A DNA stretch of 64,000 bases from Bacteroidota bacterium (GCA_027624855.1 JAQBTQ010000015.1:1-64000), one strand, 5' to 3'. Positions 26,593-36,300 are shown, numbered from the stretch's first letter. Made by a program: numbers and translations. The notes: generated by a model from the sequence alone, not told the origin.

Positions 26593-27858
26593 TTACGAGC
26601 GATGTTCGACTCCATCAATGAACACCTTTTCAACCGGCTCTTCACCAAAATCATAAGCGATTGACTCCAATCCTTCCATCGGGCGAGTCAATAGCAAATT
26701 GGCAGCGCGGCCTCTAGAAATGACCCCCGCCCGATCCGACAGCCCCATCGCTGCTGCACCGTTGATGGTCGCTGCCGCTATGGACTCCAATGGCAACATC
26801 TTCATTTTCAATATTCCCAATTGAACCACACGGCTCATGTTGGAAGATGGTGCTGACCCGGGATTGAAATCACTCGCTAAGGCAATGGGAACATCGGCTT
26901 TCATCAATTGGCGAACTGGCGTGTAGGGAATTCCCAGAAAATAGGAACAGCCAGGCAAAGCGCATGCGATGGTTCCTTTTTTTGAATCTTCATTTGAGCG
27001 CCTTAACGCCTCGACATCCTCGTTGGTCAATTCTTCCAAATGATCTACCGAAATGGCACCTGCTTCAACGCACATTTTCACCCCGGACAATGCTGTAAAT
27101 TGATTTACATGAATTTTTGCGGGCAGTTCCAATTTCCGAGCAGCCAAAATCAAGGATTGAACCGCTCCTACATCGAAGTAGCCTTCTTCACAAAATGCAT
27201 CGACGTAGTCTGCCAAATTAAGATCTTTGACAATGGGCAATACATCTTCGATCATATGACGTGTCCAACTTTCTGAGGTCCAATTTCCCGACGGAACTGC
27301 ATGACAGGCCAAAAAAGTGCTCCTCACTGGGATGGATGCAGATGCTTTTATTCGGGCTATCACCCGAAGCATTTTTAACTCTGCTTCCTGAGTCAAGCCA
27401 TATCCACTCTTGATTTCTATGGCTCCAGTCCCGAACCCAATTGCAACTTGAAGTCGTTGCATTGCATCCTCAAATAAAGCATCCTCGGACATGGATTGTA
27501 AGGCCAAAGCAGAATTCAAAATACCGCCACCAGCCTCAGCTATTTCTTGATAGGTCTTTCCTTGAATTCGACTTAGAAACTCATCAGACCTTGGCGCAGC
27601 AAAAACCATATGGGTATGGCTATCACACCAAGCTGGAAGTACATATCGGCCATCACAATCTACGATTTCCAATCCACCCCAATCGGCAATTCCTGGAAAG
27701 GAATTCATGCTACCAAAATCAACAATTACGCCTTCTTCTACTGCCAACCATGCGTTATCGAGGCAAGCGAAGGACTTCATCTCACTACCAAAAAGTCGCT
27801 CAGGAGGATGGTCATAGGCACCAACCAAGCTTTTGATGTTTTTGAAAAGGGTTCGCAT
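26593..27858 (-). CDS. hutI: Imidazolonepropionase
   Basis: 421 residues. The amidohydrolase metal site is visible as PAWCDSHTHMVFAAPRSDEF. KSGYGL, the AISVDHLEEL His, and ASDFNPGSAPSSNMSRV (metal-binding Asp) follow. It hydrolyses imidazolone propionate to N-formimino-glutamate, feeding the FtcD downstream. Start ATG 27858 has the TACCTTGC box 4 nt upstream. It is divergent from aroC with only 45 bp between the start codons. hutU is absent from the window; hutH is about 18 kb away. Confidence 0.95.
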   Translation of the reverse strand: MRTLFKNIKSLVGAYDHPPERLFGSEMKSFACLDNAWLAVEEGVIVDFGSMNSFPGIADWGGLEIVDCDGRYVLPAWCDSHTHMVFAAPRSDEFLSRIQGKTYQEIAEAGGGILNSALALQSMSEDALFEDAMQRLQVAIGFGTGAIEIKSGYGLTQEAELKMLRVIARIKASASIPVRSTFLACHAVPSGNWTSESWTRHMIEDVLPIVKDLNLADYVDAFCEEGYFDVGAVQSLILAARKLELPAKIHVNQFTALSGVKMCVEAGAISVDHLEELTNEDVEALRRSNEDSKKGTIACALPGCSYFLGIPYTPVRQLMKADVPIALASDFNPGSAPSSNMSRVVQLGILKMKMLPLESIAAATINGAAAMGLSDRAGVISRGRAANLLLTRPMEGLESIAYDFGEEPVEKVFIDGVEHRS

Positions 27859-27862
27859 GCCC

Positions 27863-27870
27863 GCAAGGTA
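27863..27870 (-). promoter_or_regulatory. Promoter-like box of hutI (TACCTTGC)
   Basis: On the minus strand TACCTTGC is followed by GGGC and ATG. It is identical to the DUF4199 gene box, with 21 bp to the divergent aroC box. Confidence 0.5.
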
Positions 27871-27891
27871 GCAATCCCTGAGCCGGTTCCG

Positions 27892-27899
27892 TAAATTTG
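27892..27899 (+). promoter_or_regulatory. Promoter -7 box of aroC (TAAATTTG)
   Basis: Perfect TAnnTTTG followed by TACC and ATG; differs from the mnmA and recR start context at a single base. Confidence 0.65.
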
Positions 27900-27903
27900 T
27901 ACC

Positions 27904-28992
27904 ATGTCAGGCAATTCATTTGGACGCGTTTTTCAATTGACGACTTTTGGCGAATCACATGGACCAGCAATCGGCGGTATAGTTGATGGTTGTCCTGCTG
28001 GTCTTAAACTTGATTTAGCACGTGTTCAAAATGAAGTCAATCGAAGGCGCCCAGGCCAATCTGCGCTTACAACACAACGTGATGAGTCAGATCAAGTCGA
28101 ATGGTTAAGCGGCCTTTACAATGGACAAACAACCGGCGCACCGTTGGGATTTTTAATTCGAAACAAAGATCAAAACCCTGACGACTACGACCACTTAGCT
28201 CGTGCATTTCGGCCATCACATGCGGACTATACGTATCAAAAAAAATATGGCATCCGTGACCATCGAGGTGGAGGAAGATCATCCGCTAGGGAGACGGCGT
28301 GCAGGGTCGTCGCTGGGGCTGTCGCGCGGCAAATATTGGAACACAATGGCATTCGGCTATCAGCCTATGTCGAGCGCGTCCAAGACATCGCAGTTCCATA
28401 TGGACCAAAATATGTTGATCCTGAAATAATCGATGGCCACCCTACGCGATGTCCAGACCATGCAACCGCTGCTGCTATGCAAGAGCGCATTGAACATGCT
28501 CGAACGGAAGGAGATACCGTGGGTGGAGCCATTGTTTTGGTTGGACAGGGAATTCCCGTTGGCCTAGGCGAACCGGTCTTTGAAAAATTTCAAGCGAATC
28601 TCGCCAAGGCCATGTGGAGTCTTCCTGCTGTGAAAAGCATGGAAATTGGTTCGGGCATAGCCGGCACCTACATGAACGGGTCCAAACACAATGATCGTTG
28701 GACGGTCGACAAAAACGGATTGCCTCGAACCGAAACGAACCACAGTGGTGGTATCCAAGGTGGAATAACCTCCGGTGAAGAACTTGTTCTCCGGATCGGA
28801 TTCAAACCCGTTTCCACATTGATGAAACCTCAAGAGAGCATTGACGCCGCGGGAAATCTTGTCGTGATTGAAGGAAAAGGTCGACATGACCCTTGTGTTT
28901 TGCCCAGAGCCGTTCCGTTGGTTGAAGCCATGGCTTTGTTGGTTTTGGTAGATCATTGGTTGATAAACCGAGCCAGCTCGCCGCTAGTCTAG
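27904..28992 (+). CDS. aroC: Chorismate synthase
   Basis: 362 residues. Signatures: N-terminal GESHGPAIGGIVDGCPAGL, the FMN/phosphate-binding GGGRSSARETACRVVAGAVA, and C-terminal RHDPCVLPRAVPLVEAMALL. It converts EPSP to chorismate using reduced FMN, the last shikimate-pathway step. aroA, the preceding step, is at the right end of the window but not linked. The gene stands alone between hutI (divergent) and the symporter. Confidence 0.98.
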   Translation: MSGNSFGRVFQLTTFGESHGPAIGGIVDGCPAGLKLDLARVQNEVNRRRPGQSALTTQRDESDQVEWLSGLYNGQTTGAPLGFLIRNKDQNPDDYDHLARAFRPSHADYTYQKKYGIRDHRGGGRSSARETACRVVAGAVARQILEHNGIRLSAYVERVQDIAVPYGPKYVDPEIIDGHPTRCPDHATAAAMQERIEHARTEGDTVGGAIVLVGQGIPVGLGEPVFEKFQANLAKAMWSLPAVKSMEIGSGIAGTYMNGSKHNDRWTVDKNGLPRTETNHSGGIQGGITSGEELVLRIGFKPVSTLMKPQESIDAAGNLVVIEGKGRHDPCVLPRAVPLVEAMALLVLVDHWLINRASSPLV

Positions 28993-29016
28993 ACTTTTTT
29001 TTGTCCCCTCAAACCT

Positions 29017-29024
29017 TACATTAG
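29017..29024 (+). promoter_or_regulatory. Possible promoter box of the DAACS symporter (TACATTAG)
   Basis: TACATTAG matches TAnnTTTG except one base and is followed by AGGC and ATG, again with a 4-nt gap. Confidence 0.45.
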
Positions 29025-29028
29025 AGGC

Positions 29029-30438
29029 ATGAAGGGATTGGCGTTACACTGGCAAGTCATCATTGGACTGCTGCTTGGAGTCGTTTATGCTTGGTTGAGC
29101 GTGACTTTGGGCTGGAATGATTTTACACTGAACTACATTCAACCATTCGGTGACATATTCATCAATCTACTCAAATTAATCGCAGTCCCTTTGGTGCTAT
29201 TCAGCATCATCAGTGGGGTTACCAGCCTGGGAAACATCAAGAAACTGGGTCGTATGGGAATCAAAACCCTGCTGACCTACATCGGAACGACCATGGCGGC
29301 AGTCATCATTGGCTTGTTGCTGGTGAATATTTTTCAACCTGGAGCTGGTGCCGACCCGGAATTACTGGAGACCAATCGCATTCGATATGAATTGTGGCGA
29401 GATGCATCAGGTGTGCAGGCGCTGGATGAAATGCGAATGATCGATGATCCTGCCAACGCAGAAACAGTCGCTTCAGTGCGTTCAGAACAAGTAGCCTCCA
29501 GTGAATGGGTCAAAGACAAGCTGGAGAAGGCATCGACAACGAAAAAGTCTGGTCCGCTTCAACCGCTGGTTGACGTCATTCCTAAAAACATCTTCGGCTC
29601 ATTGGTTAACATGAGCATGCTTCAAATCATTTTCTTCGCAATTTTCTTCGGTGTCGTCGTCGTAGGATTACCGGATGAAAAAAAACGGCCATTGACCACA
29701 GCCATAGACTCCTTGAATGAAGTGTTCATACAAATGGTATGGGTGGTTATGAAAGCGATGCCCTTTTTCGTTTTCACTTTGATGGCTGGACAAATTGTGA
29801 AAGCGGCAGGTTCGGACCCTGAAATGCTTCAGCAGTTGCTGAGCTTTCTATTGCGATATGGCTTGGTGGTTATCCTGGGATTGGCATTCATGGTCTTTCT
29901 CTTTTATCCAGCGTTGGTTTCCATAACTGTCAAAAAAATGGGTTGGAGACGGTTTCAATCCGGCATGCGATCAGCTCAGCTCACTGCTTTTTCCACTTCC
30001 AGTTCGGTTGCCACGTTGCCGGTTACGATGAAATGCGTCCATGAAGAACTTGGGGTCAGCGCTCGAACTTCCTCTTTCGTGTTGCCAATTGGCGCAACCG
30101 TTAACATGGACGGAACCAGCATGTATCAGGCAATTGCTGTGGTCGCTTTGGCCCAATTCCACATGGTCGACCTCGCTTTATCTCAACAAGCGGTCATCGT
30201 CCTCACCGCGACATTGGCGTCCATAGGCGCGGCTGCGGTTCCATCTGCAGGATTGGTGTTGATGATCATCGTCTTGGAAAGCGTTGGACTAAACCCAGCT
30301 TGGATCGCCCTAATTTTTCCCATTGACCGAATTCTTGATATGTGTCGAACCGTGGTCAACGTTACCGGTGATGGTGCCGTCTCTTCCATCATCGCAGCAT
30401 CGGAAAACGAATTACAAACCACCGAATCAAACGCATGA
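29029..30438 (+). CDS. Dicarboxylate/amino acid:cation symporter (DAACS/GltP family)
   Basis: 469 residues with about eight membrane spans. HP1 carries the family serine-rich motif FSTSSSVATLPVT, and span 7 carries ATVNMDGTSMYQA (the NMDGT substrate/cation motif). C-terminal RILDMCRTVVNVTGDG closes the binding site. It imports glutamate, aspartate or C4-dicarboxylates with Na+ or H+. A charged loop of about 85 residues (about 105-190) is longer than in bacterial GltPh-type carriers. Its stop touches a possible ATGA start of the next gene. Confidence 0.92.
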   Translation: MKGLALHWQVIIGLLLGVVYAWLSVTLGWNDFTLNYIQPFGDIFINLLKLIAVPLVLFSIISGVTSLGNIKKLGRMGIKTLLTYIGTTMAAVIIGLLLVNIFQPGAGADPELLETNRIRYELWRDASGVQALDEMRMIDDPANAETVASVRSEQVASSEWVKDKLEKASTTKKSGPLQPLVDVIPKNIFGSLVNMSMLQIIFFAIFFGVVVVGLPDEKKRPLTTAIDSLNEVFIQMVWVVMKAMPFFVFTLMAGQIVKAAGSDPEMLQQLLSFLLRYGLVVILGLAFMVFLFYPALVSITVKKMGWRRFQSGMRSAQLTAFSTSSSVATLPVTMKCVHEELGVSARTSSFVLPIGATVNMDGTSMYQAIAVVALAQFHMVDLALSQQAVIVLTATLASIGAAAVPSAGLVLMIIVLESVGLNPAWIALIFPIDRILDMCRTVVNVTGDGAVSSIIAASENELQTTESNA

Positions 30439-30461
30439 TTGGGAGGTCGATTCCCACCGGT

Positions 30462-32513
30462 ATGAATCGCTTAATTCTAAGCTTAACGGCTGTGCTCTTC
30501 TTCCTCAGCTTGGCTGGCACAAGTTATGCGCAAGAGGAACTCGACGAAGAAAATATCTGCCATTCCGACCCAAGCGAAAAAGCGGCGAAAGCACTGGAAA
30601 AAGGCATGCGTTCCTCGAAATATGACGTCGAACAACGAATAGAATTTTTGAGGGAAGCTTGGGCGACTGATGAAGATTGTTTCGAATGCTTATTTCAGCT
30701 TGGGATGTTGGAGTTTTGGAATTACCGGTCGGGAAAAGGAGATGCCTCAGAGGCCGAGGAAGCGTTATTGGAGTTGGCGGATCGTTGTCCGAATTACCGG
30801 GATGATGCATGGTATGCACTTGGAGTCTTGGCACTTGCTAAAAAAAATCAAGAGAAAGCCCTCATTCACTTTGAACAGTACTTGGATTTTGAATCGGATT
30901 TCGATGAATCATTCGGTTCAAGGCGAGACAAGCGCATAGAAGAAGTCCGTTCAGTGGTTGAGAAGATCGAATTCGAATTGGCATTTTGGAAACACCAGGA
31001 TTCATTCATACCCGTCCCCATCAGTGAATTGAGTTCAAGCGACGATGAATTTCTTCCCGCCTTATCGCCGGATGGTTCGATGCTTTTTTTCACCAGAAAA
31101 GAGCTTATCAAAAACAAAGGCGATATAGTCACCACAGAATCAGAAATTTTCCGGGTTTCACTTCGCGACTCAACAGATTTTACAGCGGGAATGCCAATGG
31201 AGTCTCCTTTTAACACGGGAAATCGATACGGTGGCGCCACCATTTCCATTGATAATCGAGAGATGTTCATTGCTGCGATCAACCCAAACCCAATGAACGA
31301 CCGGAACATTGACATTTATTCAACGAAATACACCGTCAATGAAGACGCGCAGAATGCCATTGAAAAATATGCTTGGGGACCATTGACGCTCGTTGAAAAC
31401 ATCAATTCGCCGGATGGTTGGGAAGCCCAACCGGCCTTGAGTCCAGACGGCAAGGAGTTGTATTTTGCGCGAATCAATGGGGAATCCATTCGCGATGAAA
31501 ACGGCAACCCGTCCATGGATATATGGGTTTCGCTTAGGAAGGCCGATGGTGGCTGGAGTAACCCGACCCTCCTGCCCGCCCCAATTAACTCACAAGCCCA
31601 TGACAAAGCCCCCTTTTTGCACCCGGACGGTAAAACCATGTATTTCGCGAGCGATCGCAAGCCCGGTGGCGGCGGCTATGACATTTGGATGAGCCGTCGG
31701 GATGAAAACGGCAATTGGGAAGCACCAACGAATTTTGGTGCTCCAATCAATACCTCGGGCAACGAGCACGGACTCGTTGTGAGTGCAAATGGAACCGAAG
31801 CATTTTTCTCGAGCAATCGTGCAGGGACGAAAGGTCTCGACATCATCTCCTTTCCTGTACCCGAAGAAATGAAACCAAAAGAGGTTTTTATTTTGACCGG
31901 CAACGCAGGTTCCATCGGCGATAGCCTCCATCAACCCACCCGTCTCTACTTGAAGTATGCACAGTCGAAACGCGTTCAAGAAATTGAAATAGACCGGTTG
32001 GACGGACACTTCGCATCAGTCGTTGAAACCGGAATGAACGAAGACGTCTTGCTGGTTGCTGAAGGCGATGGGTTTTCATTTGAAAGTCAAATCATTCATG
32101 ACCGAAACTCTGATACCCCAAAGAACCGCTTTCAAGCGTCCATAAGCAGTTTCGATGAAAAAGATGAGAAGCCTTTTGAAATCGGTGAAATCCAATTCGA
32201 AACCAATTCATACCAAGTGAGCCGAACCAGCCAGCTCATGCTCGCAGAATTTGCCGAATTTTTGAACCGTAAAGGGAATTACACGATCAAGGTCATGGGC
32301 CATACTGACAGCCAAGGAAATAAAAGTGAGAATCAGATTTTGTCAGAAAATCGCGCAAATGCGGTGGCAGCTGTTTTAATTGAACATGGCATTCCACCTG
32401 CATTCATTGTATCAGAAGGATACGGCGACACCAAGCCATTGGCTACAAATTCAACGCCTGAAGGACGCGCGCAAAATAGAAGGACCGAATTTGACGTTCA
32501 GAAGAGCAACTAA
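30462..32513 (+). CDS. PorE-like protein: TPR, beta-propeller (PD40) and OmpA C-terminal domain
   Basis: 683 residues from ATG 30462 (signal peptide MNRLILSLTAVLFFLSLAGT, cleaved near SYAQ); an ATG at 30435 overlapping the previous stop is also possible. Tetratricopeptide helices lie at about 60-160. Propeller repeats follow with recurrent motifs such as LSPDGSMLFFTRK and ALSPDGKELYFAR. The OmpA/MotB peptidoglycan-binding domain is at about 570-683 (GHTDSQGNKSENQILSENRA, GYGDTKPLA). This domain order matches PorE, an accessory T9SS component linking the outer-membrane machinery to peptidoglycan. There are also other Bacteroidota OmpA/PD40 proteins, so the T9SS role is likely but not proven. 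Confidence 0.8.
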   Translation: MNRLILSLTAVLFFLSLAGTSYAQEELDEENICHSDPSEKAAKALEKGMRSSKYDVEQRIEFLREAWATDEDCFECLFQLGMLEFWNYRSGKGDASEAEEALLELADRCPNYRDDAWYALGVLALAKKNQEKALIHFEQYLDFESDFDESFGSRRDKRIEEVRSVVEKIEFELAFWKHQDSFIPVPISELSSSDDEFLPALSPDGSMLFFTRKELIKNKGDIVTTESEIFRVSLRDSTDFTAGMPMESPFNTGNRYGGATISIDNREMFIAAINPNPMNDRNIDIYSTKYTVNEDAQNAIEKYAWGPLTLVENINSPDGWEAQPALSPDGKELYFARINGESIRDENGNPSMDIWVSLRKADGGWSNPTLLPAPINSQAHDKAPFLHPDGKTMYFASDRKPGGGGYDIWMSRRDENGNWEAPTNFGAPINTSGNEHGLVVSANGTEAFFSSNRAGTKGLDIISFPVPEEMKPKEVFILTGNAGSIGDSLHQPTRLYLKYAQSKRVQEIEIDRLDGHFASVVETGMNEDVLLVAEGDGFSFESQIIHDRNSDTPKNRFQASISSFDEKDEKPFEIGEIQFETNSYQVSRTSQLMLAEFAEFLNRKGNYTIKVMGHTDSQGNKSENQILSENRANAVAAVLIEHGIPPAFIVSEGYGDTKPLATNSTPEGRAQNRRTEFDVQKSN

Positions 32514-32543
32514 CTTCATCAACCGAAAATTCTCAAGTTATCC

Positions 32544-33083
32544 ATGAACTTCCGGTCCCTGCAATTATTCGCCGCATCCTGCTTCTGCATTTTGTTGAGT
32601 TGTTTCAATGAAGAGGATACCATTCATGGAATTCCCCGGGATCACTGGAGTTCTTTTGGAGATAGCATCGATGTAAATCAACCCCTGATTTCGATGCAAG
32701 AAGGAAAAAATCGATTGGCAGCATATGAAGATGCATCTGGACTGTTTTTAGGGGAAATCATTGAAAGCTGCGGAAAACTCGGATGCTGGATGATCGTCAG
32801 TGAGGAAAATGGCGATACCGTTCAAGTGTTCATGAAACAACACGAGTTCTTCATCCCTAAGGACAGCCTTGAAGGATTAACGGCTCTCATACAAGGACGA
32901 GCACATATGGACACGTTGTCAGCTGAGCTTCACAAGGAGTTGCTCCTTGATTCCAATGGCACCGAAACAAGTGGCAAAATTCAAGAGATGAATGACGTCC
33001 TGATTCAATTCATCATCGAGGCCAGTGGAATACTCATCGCGGATGTGCCAGATGGTGTCCTTAAAAAGCATCAAGATTCCTAA
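32544..33083 (+). CDS. DUF4920 domain-containing lipoprotein
   Basis: 179 residues. A signal peptide ends in ILLSCFN, a lipobox with C20. The DUF4920 core is visible as GEIIESCGKLGCWMIVS (two Cys flanking the strand) and HEFFIPKDSLEG. The fold is an OB-like domain in which family members often bind metal or nucleic acid, but the function is unknown. Probably anchored to a membrane facing the periplasm. It follows the PorE-like gene after 30 bp and could be co-transcribed. Confidence 0.8.
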   Translation: MNFRSLQLFAASCFCILLSCFNEEDTIHGIPRDHWSSFGDSIDVNQPLISMQEGKNRLAAYEDASGLFLGEIIESCGKLGCWMIVSEENGDTVQVFMKQHEFFIPKDSLEGLTALIQGRAHMDTLSAELHKELLLDSNGTETSGKIQEMNDVLIQFIIEASGILIADVPDGVLKKHQDS

Positions 33084-33168
33084 GAAGGGTTCAGATCAAT
33101 TTGCAGAGGAGTTAGGCTTTTTTGGCGGGAAAAACCACCTCAAAAAGGCACAAGCCACCGTTGAGAAC

Positions 33169-33183
33169 TTCACCAATGGTGAA
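33169..33183. promoter_or_regulatory. Palindrome upstream of the TPR/barrel operon (possible operator)
   Basis: TTCACCAATGGTGAA is a perfect inverted repeat (6-bp arms, 3-bp centre) lying 22 bp upstream of the TAATTTCG box, near the expected -33 position. It is a candidate regulator site only. Confidence 0.3.
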
Positions 33184-33205
33184 ATCAATTCTTTGCTCTA
33201 AACGG

Positions 33206-33213
33206 TAATTTCG
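33206..33213 (+). promoter_or_regulatory. Possible promoter box of the TPR/barrel operon (TAATTTCG)
   Basis: TAATTTCG matches TAnnTTTG except one base and ends 6 nt before the ATG at 33220. Confidence 0.45.
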
Positions 33214-33219
33214 AGAGAA

Positions 33220-36200
33220 ATGAAACAGACGTTGTTAAGGCCATCTCCTACCCTTATTTTTTTGGTGTTGACGCTGGTCGTTGGGGCAGAATCCCACCTG
33301 CTTGGCCAGTTCCAAACCGATGACGACTTTGATCGCGCACATCAATACTGGGAACATCAAAAATTCAGCGCTGCACTGCAGGCCTATGATCATTGGATTG
33401 ACAAGCATCCGGACGAATCTTCGGACAAACTTGCCACAGCGGCATACCGATCAGCGCGATGTGCAATTGAGCTGCATCATCCCGATGCCCAACAGCGGGT
33501 TCAATCGTTCTTGGAAACTTTTCCCGAAAGCCCCCTTTCTTGGGAAATTGAATGGGATTATGGCAATCATTTGTACAGAACTGGTAAATGGAAAGCCGCT
33601 GCAACTGCTTTGGACCAGCTGAACACGTTGAAAATGACGCCAGAGCAAAAGCTCCAGTGGCAATTCAAGAGAGGCCATGCATATTTTGAATTGGAAGAAT
33701 TCGAAAAAGCGCGGCTGGATTTGTTTGCTGTCATGGAATCGAAAGAGAAAATCGCGGAATATGCAGAGCCCGCCCTTTACTATTTCAGTCATATATCCTA
33801 CCTATTCGGACAACCACAAGTCGCGCTTGAAGGATTCGAATCATTGCAGGATGCAGAAGAACTGAAGGATATCGTTCCGATTTACATCGCTCAACTCCTC
33901 CACGAAACTTCGCAATACGAACGACTTATTGAATATGCCCCTGTTGTTTTGGGTGAGGAAGTAGCCCTAAACAATCGACAACGAAAAGGCATTGTGCGGT
34001 TGTTGGGGGACGCTCTGTATAGGGGGCAACGATTTGAAGAAGCCCTCCCATACTTGAAAGAAGCCTATGATGAAGCTGACCGTGCGGAGCGGACCGTCGA
34101 CTTCGCTTACCAAATGGGCTCAACATATTTCTATCAGGGGTCCTATCAAGAGGCATTGGATTGTTTCGCGCTGGTGACCCGAAATCAAAATCAATGGAGT
34201 CAAATCGCCCATTATCAATCAGCCTCTTGCTTTCTCGCTTTGGGAGAGAAACAAAAAGCCCGCTTTGCATTCAAGAATGCTGCTGATTTAGAGGACGATC
34301 CTAGTATACAAGAAGACGCCCTATACAATTATGCAAAACTCGCTTATGAATTGACATTCAATCCATTTGATGAGGCCATCATCGCAATTGAAAAGTACTT
34401 AGAGACGTACCCAAATTCGAGGAAGAAAGATGAGGCCAACGGATTTTTGTTGGAAGTCTACATGTCCTCAAAAGATTATGATCGGGCTATGCTGGCACTT
34501 GAAAGAATTGATGCCAAAACCCCCGATGTCAAGAAGGCTTATCAACTCGTAGCATTCAATCAGGGAGTTGAACTTTTCCGCACGGGGAAGTATCAAGAAG
34601 CCCAATCGTTTTTCCAAAAATCCAGAACGTACCCCATCAATTCCATCCTATCGGCAGAATCGATTTTCTGGGAAGGCGAAGCGAGCTATTTGATGAAGGA
34701 TTACACAGCCGCCACCTCCCTGTATGCTCAATTCGAGTCAGCTCCGGGGTCATTCAAAAGCACACATTATGCAGATGCGATGTACGCAAGAGGATACGCT
34801 TTATTCAAGCGTTCCAAATACATCGACGCGCTCAGTGCGTTTCGAAGCTTTCTGAAAACAACAAAAATATCAGAGGGTTCTAAAATTCTCGACACGAAGC
34901 TTCGCATCGCTGACTGTTATTTTGCAAACAAAGAATTCGATTCTGCAGCCGATTATTATCAAGAAATTATTCAAGCGGGTAATCAAGAGATTGATTACGC
35001 CCGATATCAACGAAGTGAATGTTTTCTGTCCTTGAATCAACCTCAAGATCAACTTTTGGAATTGGCTTCCATCATTGAGAAGCATCCACAATCAACCTAT
35101 GTGCCTCAAGCAAAGTATCAGGCTGCACGCACCCATATTTCATTGGTCCAATTGGATGAGGCATTGATTCATTTGGAATCGCTTCGCAACGATTTCCCAG
35201 AATCCATTATGAGCAAATTGGCTCTGGTAGACCTCTGCTTAATCGCTATGAAAAATGACCAAGCAGAACAAGCATTGCAATATTGGGAGATCATCCGCAC
35301 CCAATATCCGAACGATCCAATCGCAAGCGACGCCTACAATGTCGTTGAACCCTTGTTAATTGATCGAAATTTATTGGACGATTTGCCTTCTGGAGTGGGA
35401 TTGAACAAGGATGAAATTGAGGAACGACTATTTCTCGCCTCCAGGGAATTGGCACTCGACAGGAATTGCGAAAAAGCGGTCTTGCGTCTCTCTGAATTCA
35501 CGAGACAATATCCCAATAGCCCATACTGGATTGAGGCCCATTTTTTCTTGGGAAGCTGTGCATATGACATTGATCAACAGGAACTTGCACGCCAATCGTT
35601 TGAGACGGTGTTGGCTGGGCCCACAACCGATTTCAGTGAACAAGCTGCTATTGGTGCTGCTACCATTGCTTGGAACGCAAAAGATTATCCCGGGGCAAAA
35701 CTCCATTATCAAACACTTGAAAAACTTCACGCTTCAAAATCCTCCAAGCTAGAAGCTCAAATTGGATTGATGCGGTGCCATTATGTTTTAGAAGAATTTG
35801 ATGCTGCTCTGAGCTATGCGAATGAAGTGCTCGCTGCACCGGAGACTCCGGAGGATATTGGACAAAAAGCCACGTTTTGGAGAGGGAAAATTTTATTTGA
35901 TCAAAGGGAATTTGAACAGGCCTTGCCAGACCTTGAACAAACGGCTTCCATGGGAGGTCAAAATAGTGCTGAAAGCCAGTTTCTGATTTGCCAAATTCTT
36001 TTCCAGCAGGGCGATTACTCATCAACAGAGCAAGCCATTTTCAAACTGATTAATGATCACGGCAATCAACAAAAATGGCAACATCAAGGTTTTCTATTGC
36101 TCATCGATACTTACATCAGCTTAAAGGACTGGTTTCAAGCGAGAGCAACCGCAGAAAGCATTCTTGAATTTGTCCAAAAAGAAGAAATTCTGGAACAAGC

Positions 36201-36300
36201 CCGAATAAAATTAGAAACCATCAATCGATTGGAAATGGCGGAATTGGCACCCATAAATGCCTCAGATTCTATACCAAATAACCTCGACATCAACGAATGA
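33220..36300 (+). CDS. Large periplasmic tetratricopeptide-repeat protein
   Basis: 1026 residues with an N-terminal signal peptide (hydrophobic LIFLVLTLVVG). Almost the whole length is TPR-type helical pairs, with recurrent motifs such as ADAMYARGYALFKRSKYIDA and YQMGSTYFYQGSYQEALDCF, giving perhaps twenty or more repeats similar to BamD/YbgF-type TPRs. No catalytic domain is visible. Its stop overlaps the start of the outer-membrane barrel gene (ATGA), so the two products are made together and likely interact at the outer membrane. Such TPR-barrel pairs occur in Bacteroidota without assigned function, as far as I know. Confidence 0.82.
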   Translation: MKQTLLRPSPTLIFLVLTLVVGAESHLLGQFQTDDDFDRAHQYWEHQKFSAALQAYDHWIDKHPDESSDKLATAAYRSARCAIELHHPDAQQRVQSFLETFPESPLSWEIEWDYGNHLYRTGKWKAAATALDQLNTLKMTPEQKLQWQFKRGHAYFELEEFEKARLDLFAVMESKEKIAEYAEPALYYFSHISYLFGQPQVALEGFESLQDAEELKDIVPIYIAQLLHETSQYERLIEYAPVVLGEEVALNNRQRKGIVRLLGDALYRGQRFEEALPYLKEAYDEADRAERTVDFAYQMGSTYFYQGSYQEALDCFALVTRNQNQWSQIAHYQSASCFLALGEKQKARFAFKNAADLEDDPSIQEDALYNYAKLAYELTFNPFDEAIIAIEKYLETYPNSRKKDEANGFLLEVYMSSKDYDRAMLALERIDAKTPDVKKAYQLVAFNQGVELFRTGKYQEAQSFFQKSRTYPINSILSAESIFWEGEASYLMKDYTAATSLYAQFESAPGSFKSTHYADAMYARGYALFKRSKYIDALSAFRSFLKTTKISEGSKILDTKLRIADCYFANKEFDSAADYYQEIIQAGNQEIDYARYQRSECFLSLNQPQDQLLELASIIEKHPQSTYVPQAKYQAARTHISLVQLDEALIHLESLRNDFPESIMSKLALVDLCLIAMKNDQAEQALQYWEIIRTQYPNDPIASDAYNVVEPLLIDRNLLDDLPSGVGLNKDEIEERLFLASRELALDRNCEKAVLRLSEFTRQYPNSPYWIEAHFFLGSCAYDIDQQELARQSFETVLAGPTTDFSEQAAIGAATIAWNAKDYPGAKLHYQTLEKLHASKSSKLEAQIGLMRCHYVLEEFDAALSYANEVLAAPETPEDIGQKATFWRGKILFDQREFEQALPDLEQTASMGGQNSAESQFLICQILFQQGDYSSTEQAIFKLINDHGNQQKWQHQGFLLLIDTYISLKDWFQARATAESILEFVQKEEILEQARIKLETINRLEMAELAPINASDSIPNNLDINE

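Larger units (their letters stand above)
33112..33234 (-). pseudogene. Possible remnant of a protein-coding C-terminus (no start codon)
   Basis: In the 136-bp gap before the TPR gene the minus strand is open for 40 codons with no ATG, ending EQRIDFTIGEVLNGG...FEVVFPAKKA before a TAA at 33112-33114. The tail resembles the last strands of GHKL-type histidine kinase domains, but this is a weak visual match and chance is quite possible. Confidence 0.2.
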
